A stretch of DNA of 54,971 nucleotides from Aphodoplasma sp045626925 (GCA_045626925.1 JAZUQZ010000024.1:1-54971); one strand, 5' to 3'; shown: positions 8,266 through 16,851, counted from the first letter of the stretch. Notes: generated by a model not told the origin, from the sequence alone. Numbers and translations: made by a program.

Positions 8266-8634
8266 TTACTTCTTCTTGTTAGCGATTGTTCTCGCTGGGC
8301 CTTTTCTTGTTCTTGCATTAGTCTTTGTTCTCTGACCACGAACAGGAAGTCCCTTTCTGTGTCTTATACCACGATAACAACCAATTTCCATAAGTCTTTT
8401 AATATCAAGTGCTACCTGTCTGCGAAGGTCACCTTCAACTGTGTATCCACTGTCGATTGCTTCACGCAATTTACCAAGGTCATCTTCTGACAAATCCTTA
8501 ACTCTTGTGTCAGGATTTACACCTGTTGCTGCGAGGATTTTGCTCGCCGCACTTCTGCCTATACCGTAGATATAAGTAAGACCAATTTCTATTCTCTTCT
8601 CTCTCGGTAAGTCAACTCCGGCTATTCTTGCCAT
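8266..8634 (-). CDS. rpsM: Ribosomal protein S13
   Basis: S13, 122 residues, in the head of the 30S subunit, contacting L5 across the subunit bridge and the P-site tRNA with its basic tail. Signatures are ARIAGVDLPREKR at the N-terminus, the helix-hairpin-helix YIYGIGRSAA and RGIRHRKGLPVRGQRTKTNA. The ATG follows GGAGGTGTAAAAAGT. An unusually long 253-base spacer separates it from rpmJ, where other bacteria have about 20-100 bases. Confidence 0.98.
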   Translation of the reverse strand: MARIAGVDLPREKRIEIGLTYIYGIGRSAASKILAATGVNPDTRVKDLSEDDLGKLREAIDSGYTVEGDLRRQVALDIKRLMEIGCYRGIRHRKGLPVRGQRTKTNARTRKGPARTIANKKK

Positions 8635-8672
8635 ACTTTTTACACCTCCAAATTAAGCTCTTATAATTCTTC

Positions 8673-8887
8673 GCGGATATAATCCGCCCGGACACACCAT
8701 AGGCGCCCGCAAGACCAAAAGGTCTTAATATAGCCTTACACTAAAATACGAAGCCACTGCATTTTAATCTCACCAGGCTCAAAACTCAACATCGTCAGAC
8801 AAATTTGTCCAGCCGCGACAATGCCAAGTTATTTACAAATTTAGTGTGAGTTTGGTGCCTCCGCACCTTTGGATAAAATCAAACTCA
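8673..8887 (-). promoter_or_regulatory. Structured rpmJ-rpsM intercistronic RNA
   Basis: Six paired segments are visible in the 253-base spacer, given in plus-strand coordinates. A hairpin GGTGC/GCACC (8854-8867) is inside TGAGTTTG/CAAACTCA (8847-8887). A closing stem is ACACTAAA/TTTAGTGT (8738-8745, 8840-8847), around CATCGTC/GACAATG (8790-8796, 8817-8823; one G-U pair) and AAGCC/GGCTC (8751-8780). Then come AAGACC/GGTCTT (8711-8726) and GCGGAT/ATCCGC (8673-8687). No coding frame of note occurs. A folded regulatory element before rpsM is inferred; E. coli S4 acts at this place in the alpha operon. Confidence 0.45.
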
Positions 8888-9001
8888 TCAGCCTTGCTTT
8901 TGTTTGTGCTTGGGATTTTCACAAATCACCATAATTTTACCTTTTCTCTTAATCATTTTGCACTTTTCACAAATAGGCTTAACAGATGGTCTAACCTTCA
9001 T
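8888..9001 (-). CDS. rpmJ: Ribosomal protein L36, zinc form
   Basis: A 37-residue protein, the smallest of the 50S subunit, that binds 23S rRNA near the peptidyl transferase base. It begins MKVRPSVKPICEKCKMIKRK and keeps the zinc ligands Cys11, Cys14, Cys27 and His32 of the 'C+' paralogue. The ATG follows AAGGAGG. It lies between infA and rpsM as usual in Firmicutes. Tandem TGA-TGA stops are found at its end, and the second TGA opens the hairpin in the spacer. Confidence 0.97.
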   Translation of the reverse strand: MKVRPSVKPICEKCKMIKRKGKIMVICENPKHKQKQG

Positions 9002-9091
9002 TTTAACTACCTCCTTGTAAACGCACGCTCAACGCATGCATGTGTCATAGCCTTGCGACAATCAAGCCGCTGCAAAATATAGTCAATTAAC

Positions 9092-9310
9092 TTATTTTGC
9101 TCTCCATGTAATTCTTCCGCGTGTCAAATCATACGGTGAAAGCTCAACCGTTACCTTGTCGCCAGGAAGAATTCTAATAAAATTCATTCTTAGCTTGCCT
9201 GAAATGTGAGCAAGTATCCTGTGCCCATTTTCAAGCTCTACCTGAAACATTGCGTTTGGCAGTGCTTCAACCACGGTACCTTCAATTTCAATCATATCAT
9301 TTTTTGCCAC
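9092..9310 (-). CDS. infA: Translation initiation factor IF-1
   Basis: IF-1, 72 residues, an S1-like OB fold that occupies the A site of the 30S subunit during initiation. The whole length matches the family (MAKNDMIEIEGTVVEALPNA at the start, ISGKLRMNFIRILPGDKV in the middle). It starts with GTG at 9310, nine bases after GGGGG. Gene order map-KOW protein-infA-rpmJ-rpsM is that of Clostridia and Bacilli. Confidence 0.98.
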   Translation of the reverse strand: MAKNDMIEIEGTVVEALPNAMFQVELENGHRILAHISGKLRMNFIRILPGDKVTVELSPYDLTRGRITWRAK

Positions 9311-9327
9311 GGATAAAAGCCCCCTTT

Positions 9328-9603
9328 TCAGTTTGCCTTGCTATTTTCACAAAACTCCGCTAATGCTCTGCGAATTTCTGTGTTTGTAACCTTTTTGTTA
9401 TCCTTTATTTTATCACCTATATAATCACAAACTGTGTTTGTAACTGCAAGGTGTTTGCGTTTTTTCTTTTTAGGTGTGTCGCTTTTGCGCAAATCTCCAT
9501 CACATAGATATGCAAACTGCTCATCTACTGCAACGACAATAAAATTGCGTCCTTTGTCGCGTCCCGCCTTTGAAATTACAACGCTTCCAATACAGATATC
9601 CAA
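9328..9603 (-). CDS. KOW-domain RNA-binding protein (L14e-like)
   Basis: A 91-residue basic protein with an N-terminal KOW motif (IGSVVISKAGRDKGRNFIVV) followed by the lysine-rich stretch PKKKKRKHLA, like the L14e/KOW proteins found between map and infA in many Clostridia. It starts with TTG at 9603, seven bases after GAGGTG. Its molecular role is not established; its position suggests a translation or ribosome-associated function. Confidence 0.85.
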   Translation of the reverse strand: MDICIGSVVISKAGRDKGRNFIVVAVDEQFAYLCDGDLRKSDTPKKKKRKHLAVTNTVCDYIGDKIKDNKKVTNTEIRRALAEFCENSKAN

Positions 9604-9630
9604 AAAATCACCTCATATTCAGTCCAAAAC

Positions 9631-10374
9631 CTAAAGTGTAAGAATTTCACACTCGCCATCAGTAATCAATATCGTGTGCTCATAATGAGCAGCCCATGAA
9701 CCATCATCTGTTTTCACAGTCCAATCATCGTCCTCGATATATACACCGTAGTCGCCCGCTGTAACCATCGGTTCAATTGCAAGCGTCATTCCCGACATAA
9801 GTCGCGGACCATGTCCCGCTCTGCCAAAATTTAGCACGCTTGGGTCTTCATGGAGCTTTTTACCAATGCCGTGACCTGTGTAATCCCTTACTACTCCAAA
9901 TCCATTTGACTCAATATACTCACCTATCGCGGCACTTATATCGCCGAGACGGTTCTTTCTTGTTGCAAATTTTATTCCTTCATAAAAGCTCTGACGAGTA
10001 GTATCAATGAGGCGTTTTGCATCGGCGCTTACATTGCCAACGGCAAATGTTTTTGCGCTATCGCCGTGATATCCCTTGTAGCATGCGCCGATGTCTATGC
10101 TTATAATGTCGCCGTCACATAATTTTGTATCATCAGGTATTCCGTGTATAACGCAATCATTTATTGATGTGCATATACTTGCAGGAAAACCGCCATAATT
10201 CAAAAATGATGGTGTTGCGCCATTGCTTCTGATATAATCATAAGCAATTTTGTCAAGCTCTTTTGTAGTAATCCCCGGCTTTATTGAACGCTTAAGCGTC
10301 TCAAATGTTCCGGACACAATCTTGCCTGCTTTGCGCATCATATCAAGCTCGCTATGTGACTTTATCGTAATCAT
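9631..10374 (-). CDS. map: Methionine aminopeptidase, type I
   Basis: Removes the initiator methionine from nascent proteins at the ribosome. The 247 residues form the pita-bread fold with the expected metal ligands: Asp in ISIDIGACYKGYHGDSAKTF (two), His in GHGIGKKLHEDP, and two Glu in AIEPMVTAG and YEHTILIT. It follows adk after 9 bases and overlaps its ribosome site with the adk end, so the pair is probably translationally linked. Confidence 0.97.
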   Translation of the reverse strand: MITIKSHSELDMMRKAGKIVSGTFETLKRSIKPGITTKELDKIAYDYIRSNGATPSFLNYGGFPASICTSINDCVIHGIPDDTKLCDGDIISIDIGACYKGYHGDSAKTFAVGNVSADAKRLIDTTRQSFYEGIKFATRKNRLGDISAAIGEYIESNGFGVVRDYTGHGIGKKLHEDPSVLNFGRAGHGPRLMSGMTLAIEPMVTAGDYGVYIEDDDWTVKTDDGSWAAHYEHTILITDGECEILTL

Positions 10375-10383
10375 AACTGCCTC

Positions 10384-11019
10384 CTAAATGTCGAGAGCCT
10401 TAAACAGTGCCGTTTTTGTATCATTTACACTTCCAGAGCTATCAACACACATAAGTCTGTTGCTCTGTTTGTAATAATCTTTAATCGGCTCTGTTTGTGT
10501 ATGATATATATTCATACGGTTTTTAATTGTTTCAATGCTATCATCAGCTCTCTGTACAAGCTTTGCTCCACACTTATCGCAAACATCGCCTTTCTTTGAA
10601 GGATTGTTTGTGATATGAAAAGTAGCTTTGCATTTTGAGCATTCGCGCCTACCCGCAAGTCTTTCGATAACTTCTTCGTCATCAACTTCGAGTGAAACTG
10701 CAATGTCAATCGCATTTGGCATCATAGCATCAAGTGCCTCTGCCTGCGCGACTGTGCGCGGAAATCCATCAAGGATATATCCTTTTTCACAATCCGGCAG
10801 AGCAAGTCTGTCTAATACAATTCCAATAACAACTTCATCAGGCGCAAGTTTTCCCTGATTGATATAACCTTCAGCAGTCATACCAAGCTCTGTTTTGTTC
10901 GCTATTGCTTCGCGAAGAATTGCACCCGTAGAAATGGTAGGAATACCACTATTTTCAGCAACAAATGCTGCTTGTGTACCTTTGCCGGCCCCAGGAGGAC
11001 CCAAAAATACTAACTTCAT
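10384..11019 (-). CDS. adk: Adenylate kinase, zinc LID form
   Basis: Interconverts ATP plus AMP and two ADP. The P-loop GPPGAGKGTQ is at residues 7-16, the AMP site DGFPRT at 84-89, and the LID carries Cys127, Cys130, Cys147 and Cys150, a structural zinc site usual in Gram-positive enzymes. A longer reading from 11052 exists, but AGAGGTGG lies 8 bases before ATG 11019 and the protein then begins MKLVFLG as in the family; length 211. It lies between secY and map, the usual spc-operon position. Confidence 0.96.
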   Translation of the reverse strand: MKLVFLGPPGAGKGTQAAFVAENSGIPTISTGAILREAIANKTELGMTAEGYINQGKLAPDEVVIGIVLDRLALPDCEKGYILDGFPRTVAQAEALDAMMPNAIDIAVSLEVDDEEVIERLAGRRECSKCKATFHITNNPSKKGDVCDKCGAKLVQRADDSIETIKNRMNIYHTQTEPIKDYYKQSNRLMCVDSSGSVNDTKTALFKALDI

Positions 11020-11095
11020 GTTATATTCCACCTCTTTAAAGAACGACATCAATTGTCATAAATTATTTCCTGCTACTATTTTCTCCAAACAATTT

Positions 11096-12382
11096 TTAAT
11101 CAAGGAAACCCTTATAGTGACGCATAAGCATCTGCGATTCAATCTGTTTAACTGTTTCAAGCGCAACACCTTCAACAATCAACAATGATGTGCCACCAAG
11201 CATCATGCTTGGAATAATTCCGCTAAATGCCATCGGGAATACTGCCAAGAACGCAAGGAATAGCGCTCCAACCAATACGACTCTGTTAAGCACCTTTGCA
11301 ATATAATCGCTTGTAGGCTTTCCAGGTCTTATACCCGGCACAAAACCACCGTTTTTCTTGATGTTGTTAGACATCTCAACAGGGTTAAACTGCATCGCTG
11401 TATAAAAATATGTGAAGAATATAATAAGCACAAAGTAAAGCACTGCATAAAGCCATCCGCCAGGAGACATAATGTCAAAGAAACCTTTCCAGAAGCCTTC
11501 TTGCGGAATACCGCCTGTAAACTGTGCAATTGTTGCAGGGAACGATACGATACTTGAAGCAAAAATAATCGGAATAACGCCTGCCATAGCAACCTTTATC
11601 GGAATATTTGTGCTTTGTCCGCCGTACATTTTTCTGCCAACAACTCTTTTTGCATATTGAACAGGAATTCGTCTTTCAGCTTCGTTCATAAATACAACAA
11701 AGCCTACAATAGCTATACTCAAAATTAGTACAAGAACAAGCCATACAATATTTATAGGGCTTATGTTTGAACCAAGGAATTGGTTATAAAGAGTCATAGC
11801 TGCCTGTGGTAATCTTGATACGATACCGGCAAAGATTATGAGCGAAATACCATTGCCCACACCTTTTTCTGTAATCTGCTCACCAAGCCACATAACAAAC
11901 GCTGTACCTGCAGTAAATGTAATTGCAATTACTAAAAATGACATAAAGTTTGGATTTGCAACTACACCATAAGCTTTGAGCGTAAAGTAAAGTCCAATTG
12001 CTTGAATAAGTGAGAGCACTATTGTAGCGTATCTAGTAATACTGTTGATTTTCTTTCTGCCTTCCTCGCCCTCTTTTTGCAATCTTTCAAGAGCAGGAAT
12101 AGCAACTGTTAAAAGCTGCATAATGATTGATGCATTGATATACGGTGTAATACCCATTGCAAAAATGGTTGCATTCGAGAATGCGCCACCCGTAAAAGTA
12201 TCAAGTAATGTGAACAGACCCATGCCTCCGTCCTGCGACATAAAAGCCGCCATAGCCTCAGCGCTCAAACCCGGTACGGGAATAACGCTGCCAAGTCTGT
12301 AAACAACAAGCATCAATATTGTAAAAAGCATCTTTTTTCTTAAATCGGGTATTGACCAGGCATTGCGTATTGTTTTAAACAA
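11096..12382 (-). CDS. secY: Protein translocase subunit SecY
   Basis: Ten-helix membrane channel of 428 residues for protein secretion and insertion, working with SecE, SecG and SecA. Signatures include the N-terminal YRLGSVIPVPGL, the plug region, and the cytoplasmic loops RRIPVQYAKR and FFTYFYTA with the C-terminal GIRPGKPTSDYI. It begins with TTG 12382; its ribosome site GAGGTG lies in the last codons of rplO, one base separating stop and start, which implies coupled translation with L15. Confidence 0.97.
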   Translation of the reverse strand: MFKTIRNAWSIPDLRKKMLFTILMLVVYRLGSVIPVPGLSAEAMAAFMSQDGGMGLFTLLDTFTGGAFSNATIFAMGITPYINASIIMQLLTVAIPALERLQKEGEEGRKKINSITRYATIVLSLIQAIGLYFTLKAYGVVANPNFMSFLVIAITFTAGTAFVMWLGEQITEKGVGNGISLIIFAGIVSRLPQAAMTLYNQFLGSNISPINIVWLVLVLILSIAIVGFVVFMNEAERRIPVQYAKRVVGRKMYGGQSTNIPIKVAMAGVIPIIFASSIVSFPATIAQFTGGIPQEGFWKGFFDIMSPGGWLYAVLYFVLIIFFTYFYTAMQFNPVEMSNNIKKNGGFVPGIRPGKPTSDYIAKVLNRVVLVGALFLAFLAVFPMAFSGIIPSMMLGGTSLLIVEGVALETVKQIESQMLMRHYKGFLD

Positions 12383-12383
12383 T

Positions 12384-12824
12384 TTAAATCACCTCAGCCT
12401 TTCCGCCTGCCGCTTCAATCTTGCTAGCAGCCGATTCGGTAAATTTAGCGGCTTTCACTGTCAAAGGCTTTGTAATTTCGCCTCTGCCGAGAATTTTAAT
12501 TCCGTCTTTTACCTTGCTGATTATTCCCATTTCCTTTAAAAGCTCTGCCGTAACTTCAGTACCTTTTTCAAATTTATCTAATACTTCAACATTAACGGTA
12601 ACATACTCTTTAGCAAAAATGTTTGTAAAACCTCTCTTTGGTAGACGTCTATAAATAGGCATCTGACCACCTTCGAAACCAGGTCTTACGCCGCCACCGC
12701 TACGTGCATTCTGACCCTTGTGACCTTTGCCGGCCGTCTTACCGTTGCCAGTTCCTGGGCCACGGCCTTTTCTTTTTGCCGTAAACTTTGAACCCTGTGC
12801 AGGTTGTAGTTCATCAAGTCTCAT
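12384..12824 (-). CDS. rplO: Ribosomal protein L15
   Basis: L15, 146 residues, with the basic, glycine-rich N-terminal extension (GRGPGTGNGKTAGKGHKGQN) that threads into 23S rRNA and a globular C-terminus. It lies between rpmD and secY, the conserved spc order. Its last codons contain the ribosome site of secY. Confidence 0.98.
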   Translation of the reverse strand: MRLDELQPAQGSKFTAKRKGRGPGTGNGKTAGKGHKGQNARSGGGVRPGFEGGQMPIYRRLPKRGFTNIFAKEYVTVNVEVLDKFEKGTEVTAELLKEMGIISKVKDGIKILGRGEITKPLTVKAAKFTESAASKIEAAGGKAEVI

Positions 12825-12856
12825 TTTGCTGCACCTCCTTTTGTTTTTACTCGTAA

Positions 12857-13045
12857 TTAAGCTTCCTCAACTTCGACCAAATGAGAAACCTTAGTAATCA
12901 TACCTCTGATTTGAGGAGTATCTTTCTTTTCAACTACGCTGCGGATTTTGTGAAGGCCAAGCGCCTTAACCGTAGCAATCTGGTCATCTTTGCGACCTAT
13001 TGTGCTTTTTACAAGCGTAATTTTAAGTGTTTTTGCTGCCGCCAT
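12857..13045 (-). CDS. rpmD: Ribosomal protein L30
   Basis: L30, 62 residues, the short bacterial form (KITLVKSTIGRKDDQIATVK; then GLHKIRSVVEKKDTPQIRGM). It binds 23S rRNA and 5S-proximal elements. It is 13 bases downstream of rpsE and upstream of rplO, as is standard. Confidence 0.98.
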   Translation of the reverse strand: MAAAKTLKITLVKSTIGRKDDQIATVKALGLHKIRSVVEKKDTPQIRGMITKVSHLVEVEEA

Positions 13046-13058
13046 TTACTTTTCCTCC

Positions 13059-13562
13059 TTAACCCAACAATTCTTCAACGCTCTTGCCGCGTCTTTTTGC
13101 CACTTCTTCAACAGAAGTAAGCGAAGCAAGACCATCGATTGTGGCTCTTACCACGTTCCTGGGGTTATTGGAACGAAGAGATTTTGTTCTGATATCTCTT
13201 ATACCAACGAGCTCAAGTACCGCTCTGGCAGGACCGCCAGCGATAACGCCTGTACCTTCTGCAGCAGGCTTAATAAGCACTTTACCTGCACCGAAAACAC
13301 CGACAACCTCGTGTGGAATAGTTCCATCTACCATAGGAACAGTAATCATATTCTTTTTAGCATCCTCGATACCCTTTCTGATGGCATCCGGAATTTCAGT
13401 CGATTTGCCTGTGCCGTAACCAACATGGCCATTCTCGTCACCAACAACAACAAGTGCGCTGAAACGGAATGTTCTACCGCCCTTTACAACCTTTGCAACA
13501 CGGCTGATATTTACAACTTTCTCTTTTATATCGAGTGTTTCTGCATCTATTCTTTCCTGCAT
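13059..13562 (-). CDS. rpsE: Ribosomal protein S5
   Basis: S5, 167 residues, involved in decoding accuracy and mRNA entry-channel helicase activity. The double-stranded RNA-binding N-terminus (VVKGGRTFRFSALVVVGDEN, GHVGYGTGKS) precedes the S5 C-terminal fold (GTGVIAGGPARAVLELVGI). The ATG follows GGAGGGATACC. Residues in the loop that give spectinomycin resistance when changed look normal. Confidence 0.98.
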   Translation of the reverse strand: MQERIDAETLDIKEKVVNISRVAKVVKGGRTFRFSALVVVGDENGHVGYGTGKSTEIPDAIRKGIEDAKKNMITVPMVDGTIPHEVVGVFGAGKVLIKPAAEGTGVIAGGPARAVLELVGIRDIRTKSLRSNNPRNVVRATIDGLASLTSVEEVAKRRGKSVEELLG

Positions 13563-13579
13563 GGTATCCCTCCTTCTTA

Positions 13580-13933
13580 TTAAAACTCTAATCCGCCTTC
13601 TCTTGCACCTTCTGCAAGAGCTGCAACTCTACCGTGATAAATATAGCCGCTTCTGTCAAATACTACTGACTTAATGCCCTTTGCAAGAGCTTCCTCGGCA
13701 AGCTTTTTGCCGATTTCTTTTGCAGCTTCAATATTACCGCCGTATGAACTGTCCTTAAGGCTCGAAGCGGATACTATTGTTACACCGTTTTCGTCATCTA
13801 TAAGCTGCGCATATATGTTTTTCAGACTGCGAAATACGCTAAGACGCGGACACTGTGCTGTGCCGTTGATCTTTTTTCTGATACGCAAATGGCGCTTTAA
13901 TCTTGCTTTATTGCTTGACTTTTTATTTACCAT
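13580..13933 (-). CDS. rplR: Ribosomal protein L18
   Basis: L18, 117 residues, one of three proteins that bind 5S rRNA and dock it on the 50S subunit. The basic N-terminus (KARLKRHLRIRKKING) and the C-terminal FDRSGYIYHGRVAALAEGAR match the family. The ATG follows AAAGGAG. It is between rplF and rpsE. Confidence 0.98.
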   Translation of the reverse strand: MVNKKSSNKARLKRHLRIRKKINGTAQCPRLSVFRSLKNIYAQLIDDENGVTIVSASSLKDSSYGGNIEAAKEIGKKLAEEALAKGIKSVVFDRSGYIYHGRVAALAEGAREGGLEF

Positions 13934-13951
13934 TTAAAATCCACTCCTTTC

Positions 13952-14497
13952 TTATTTCTTGCCGCCTGCTTTACCCTCTTTACGCTTGATAGTTTCATCA
14001 GCGTACTTAATACCCTTGCCCTTATACGGCTCAGGTGGGCGCTTCTCACGAACCTTTGCAGCAAACTGACCAACGCTCTGCTTGTCACTGCCACTGATTA
14101 CAATCTGGTTCGGGTTTGGCACATCAATCGTAATACCCTCTGCTGGCTCCATATCAACCGGATGTGAAAAACCGAGTGTAAGCGAAAGGTTGTTGCCCTG
14201 CTTTGCAGCTCTGTAACCAACACCGTTGATTTCGAGTGTCTTTGAGAATCCTTCTGTAACACCCACTACCATATTGTTAATAAGTGTTCTAGTAAGTCCG
14301 TGCAAGGATTTGTGTTCCTTTGCTTCAGAAGGTCTCTTTACGATTATTGTATTATCTTCCTTTTCAATTATCATATCTTTGTGTAGCTTTTTTGTTAATG
14401 TTCCTTTAGGTCCTTTAACTGTCACTACATTTTCAGCCTCAATCTTGAAATCCACACCTGATGGAATCGCAATAGGACTGTTACCAATTCTGGACAT
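13952..14497 (-). CDS. rplF: Ribosomal protein L6
   Basis: L6, 181 residues, two repeated alpha/beta domains near the factor-binding site of the 50S subunit. The start MSRIGNSPIAIPSGV and the second-domain motif ISGSDKQSVGQFAAKVREKR followed by PPEPYKGKGIKYADE are diagnostic. It lies between rpsH and rplR. Confidence 0.98.
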   Translation of the reverse strand: MSRIGNSPIAIPSGVDFKIEAENVVTVKGPKGTLTKKLHKDMIIEKEDNTIIVKRPSEAKEHKSLHGLTRTLINNMVVGVTEGFSKTLEINGVGYRAAKQGNNLSLTLGFSHPVDMEPAEGITIDVPNPNQIVISGSDKQSVGQFAAKVREKRPPEPYKGKGIKYADETIKRKEGKAGGKK

Positions 14498-14536
14498 TTG
14501 TGTTACACCTCCTAATAAATACTTAAAAGCGATATA

Positions 14537-14935
14537 CTACCAAATAAATGCGAGCACTTCGCCGCCGATGTGATTTGCACGAGCCTCTTTATCAGTCATA
14601 ATACCCTTTGAAGTTGAAATAATTGCAATACCAAGACCACGAAGAACCTTTGGTAACTCATCCGCACCTGCGTAAATACGAAGTCCCGGACGCGAAACCC
14701 TCTTAAGACCTTTGATAGCCTTTGTTTTGTTTTCGCCATACTTCAATGTTACTCTGATAATACCCTGCTTTGAATCCTCAATAATCTGAAAATTCTTTAT
14801 ATATCCTTCATCCAACAAAATCTTCGCAATCGCTTTCTTCATATTGGAAGCGGGGATGTCAACTGTTTCGTGTTTTGCTGTACTTGCATTTCTTATACGA
14901 GTAAGCAAGTCTGCAATAGGATCTGTAATTTGCAT
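14537..14935 (-). CDS. rpsH: Ribosomal protein S8
   Basis: S8, 132 residues, a primary 16S rRNA binder of the central domain; in E. coli it represses the spc operon. ITDPIADLLTRIRNAS at the N-terminus and ISTSKGIMTDKEARANHIGG at the C-terminus are conserved. ATG 14935 is chosen because GGAGG lies 7 bases before it; a reading from 14953 would include the ribosome site. The 105-base gap to rpsN (14936-15040) holds no gene. Confidence 0.97.
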   Translation of the reverse strand: MQITDPIADLLTRIRNASTAKHETVDIPASNMKKAIAKILLDEGYIKNFQIIEDSKQGIIRVTLKYGENKTKAIKGLKRVSRPGLRIYAGADELPKVLRGLGIAIISTSKGIMTDKEARANHIGGEVLAFIW

Positions 14936-15040
14936 TTTTTTACCTCCTTCCAAAAACTTGGATGCTATGACAGCTTATGCACTACTGCCGTAGCAATTAT
15001 TTTTACATATTTACGATAAAAACCGCATTTCTGCTTACTT

Positions 15041-15226
15041 TTACCAGCTTGCCTTTTTAACGCCCGGGATTTGACCCTTGTAAGCTAATTCTCTAAAGCA
15101 GATACGGCAGATACCGTACTTTCTCAAATAAGCATGTGGTCTTCCACAAATTTTGCAACGGTTATAAGCCTGTGTGCTGTATTTGGGAGCCTTCTGCTGT
15201 TTTAAAATCATTGCTTTTTTAGCCAT
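15041..15226 (-). CDS. rpsN: Ribosomal protein S14, zinc form (type Z)
   Basis: A 61-residue S14 with the zinc ligands Cys24, Cys27, Cys40 and Cys43 and the C-terminus YKGQIPGVKKASW. It sits in the head of the 30S subunit and is needed late in assembly. This short zinc form is the standard one of Firmicutes. It follows rplE after 14 bases. Confidence 0.98.
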   Translation of the reverse strand: MAKKAMILKQQKAPKYSTQAYNRCKICGRPHAYLRKYGICRICFRELAYKGQIPGVKKASW

Positions 15227-15240
15227 TTGTGTGTACCTCC

Positions 15241-15786
15241 TTAATTTGCCGACGAGAACGGAGCGCCCATAAGTGTCAATAACTCGCGAGCCTCTTCGTC
15301 TGTCTTTGCGGTGGTAACCATTATGATATCCATACCTCTGATTTTATCAATCTTATCATAATCGATTTCAGGGAATATCAACTGCTCCTTAATACCAACC
15401 GAATAGTTGCCGCGTCCGTCAAAGGAATTTGGATTAATTCCACGGAAGTCACGAACTCTTGGAAGCGCTACATTGAAAAATCTGTCGAGGAACTCATACA
15501 TCTTATCACTGCGAAGCGTTACCTTACAACCAATGTTCATGCCTTCTCTTAGTTTAAAGTTTGCAACTGACTTTCTTGCTTTTGTGATAATTGGCTTCTG
15601 ACCTGTTATTTGAGTAAGGTCATTTACAGCACTCTCGATTGCTTTCGGGTTATCACGCGCATCTCCCATACCGATGTTGATAACAATTTTATCAAGCTTC
15701 GGAATCTGCATTACGCTTTTATATCCAAACTTCTGCATAAGTGCAGGAGCCACTTGGTCTTTATAAAACTCTTTAAGTCTTGCCAT
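15241..15786 (-). CDS. rplE: Ribosomal protein L5
   Basis: L5, 181 residues, binds 5S rRNA and forms the B1b bridge with S13. Diagnostic segments are QIPKLDKIVINIGMGDA, GQKPIITKARKSVANFKLRE and VALPRVRDFRGINPNSFDGR. It is between rplX and rpsN in the normal order. Confidence 0.98.
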   Translation of the reverse strand: MARLKEFYKDQVAPALMQKFGYKSVMQIPKLDKIVINIGMGDARDNPKAIESAVNDLTQITGQKPIITKARKSVANFKLREGMNIGCKVTLRSDKMYEFLDRFFNVALPRVRDFRGINPNSFDGRGNYSVGIKEQLIFPEIDYDKIDKIRGMDIIMVTTAKTDEEARELLTLMGAPFSSAN

Positions 15787-15810
15787 TTTCTAACCTCCTT
15801 TTACATTAGA

Positions 15811-16137
15811 TTAGTCGTCCAACATTTCGTTGCACTTTTTGCAATATCTAACTTTTGTTCCATTTTCTAAAATCTTGTGGCCTGTTCTTGTGGCAGCACC
15901 ACATTTGCTGCAAACAAGCATTACTTTTGAAGCATAAATAGGTGTTTCTTTCTTAAGAATACCGCCTGTCTCTCCTGCTTTTCTTGGCTTTGTATGTTTA
16001 GATGCTACAGAAACACCTTCAACAATTACCTTGCGATCATCAGGATTTACGCTCAAAACCTTGCCCTTTTTGCCTTTATCTTTACCTGACAATACCATTA
16101 CTGTATCGCCTGACTTTATATGAAGCTTATTATTCAT
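15811..16137 (-). CDS. rplX: Ribosomal protein L24
   Basis: L24, 108 residues, an assembly initiator for the 50S subunit. It starts with a KOW domain (GDTVMVLSGKDKGKKGKV). Two CxxC pairs (VCSKC and YCKKC) near the C-terminus suggest a zinc ribbon, as in several Clostridia. The ATG follows GAGAGG. It lies between rplN and rplE. Confidence 0.97.
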   Translation of the reverse strand: MNNKLHIKSGDTVMVLSGKDKGKKGKVLSVNPDDRKVIVEGVSVASKHTKPRKAGETGGILKKETPIYASKVMLVCSKCGAATRTGHKILENGTKVRYCKKCNEMLDD

Positions 16138-16152
16138 CCTCTCGCCACCTCC

Positions 16153-16521
16153 TTATAGTACTTCGGGTGCCAATGATAAAATCTTCATGTACTCTTTATC
16201 TCTGAGCTCTCTTGCAACAGGCCCGAAGATACGCGTACCTCTTGGGTTCTTATCATCTCTGATTATAACAGCTGCATTCTCGTCAAAACGAATCTGTGTA
16301 CCGTCGCCTCTCTTTACGCCCTTTACAGAACGCACGATAACAGCCTTAACAACATCACCCTTTTTAACAACACCACCGGGTGTTGCTTTCTTAACGCTGG
16401 CAACTACCACGTCGCCTATATTCGCAAACTTTCTTTTCGAGCCGCCCATTACACGAATACACATAATTTCCTTTGCGCCCGTGTTATCAGCAACCTTCAT
16501 TCTTGTTTGTGGTTGAATCAC
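16153..16521 (-). CDS. rplN: Ribosomal protein L14
   Basis: L14, 122 residues, forms intersubunit bridges B5 and B8 and is the RsfS silencing-factor site. The start MIQPQTRMKVADNTGAKEI and the C-terminal TRIFGPVARELRDKEYMKI are diagnostic. The start codon is GTG at 16521, eight bases after GGAGG. Confidence 0.98.
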   Translation of the reverse strand: MIQPQTRMKVADNTGAKEIMCIRVMGGSKRKFANIGDVVVASVKKATPGGVVKKGDVVKAVIVRSVKGVKRGDGTQIRFDENAAVIIRDDKNPRGTRIFGPVARELRDKEYMKILSLAPEVL

Positions 16522-16551
16522 GAAAATCTCCTCCTTCCTCAGTCTAGTTTA

Positions 16552-16812
16552 TTACTGAGCCTTCTCAACGATTTCAACCAATCTCCAACGCTTCTGCTTG
16601 GAAAGCGGTCTTGTTTCCATTACCTTTACTCTATCGCCGATGCCGCATGTGTTGTTTTCATCATGCGCCTTCAATTTGTAGGTTTTCTTTACGATTTTAC
16701 CGTAAAGCGGATGTTTAACGCTATATTCAATCGCCACGGTTATAGTTTTGTCCATCTTATTGCTTATAACCTTGCCAATTCTTACTTTTCTCTGATTTCT
16801 CTCTTCAGACAC
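16552..16812 (-). CDS. rpsQ: Ribosomal protein S17
   Basis: S17, 86 residues, an OB-fold primary binder of the 16S 5' domain. Segments RIGKVISNKMDKTITVAIE and KAHDENNTCGIGDRVKVMET match the family. The start codon is GTG at 16812 after GGAGGAAAAAGCT. It is between rpmC and rplN. Confidence 0.98.
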   Translation of the reverse strand: MSEERNQRKVRIGKVISNKMDKTITVAIEYSVKHPLYGKIVKKTYKLKAHDENNTCGIGDRVKVMETRPLSKQKRWRLVEIVEKAQ

Positions 16813-16851
16813 AGCTTTTTCCTCCTTTCATAAATACACAAACCATATCCA

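Noticed and set aside
7820..8335. 171-residue plus-strand frame over rpsK
   Set aside because: It is the antisense shadow of rpsK; rpsK is certain.
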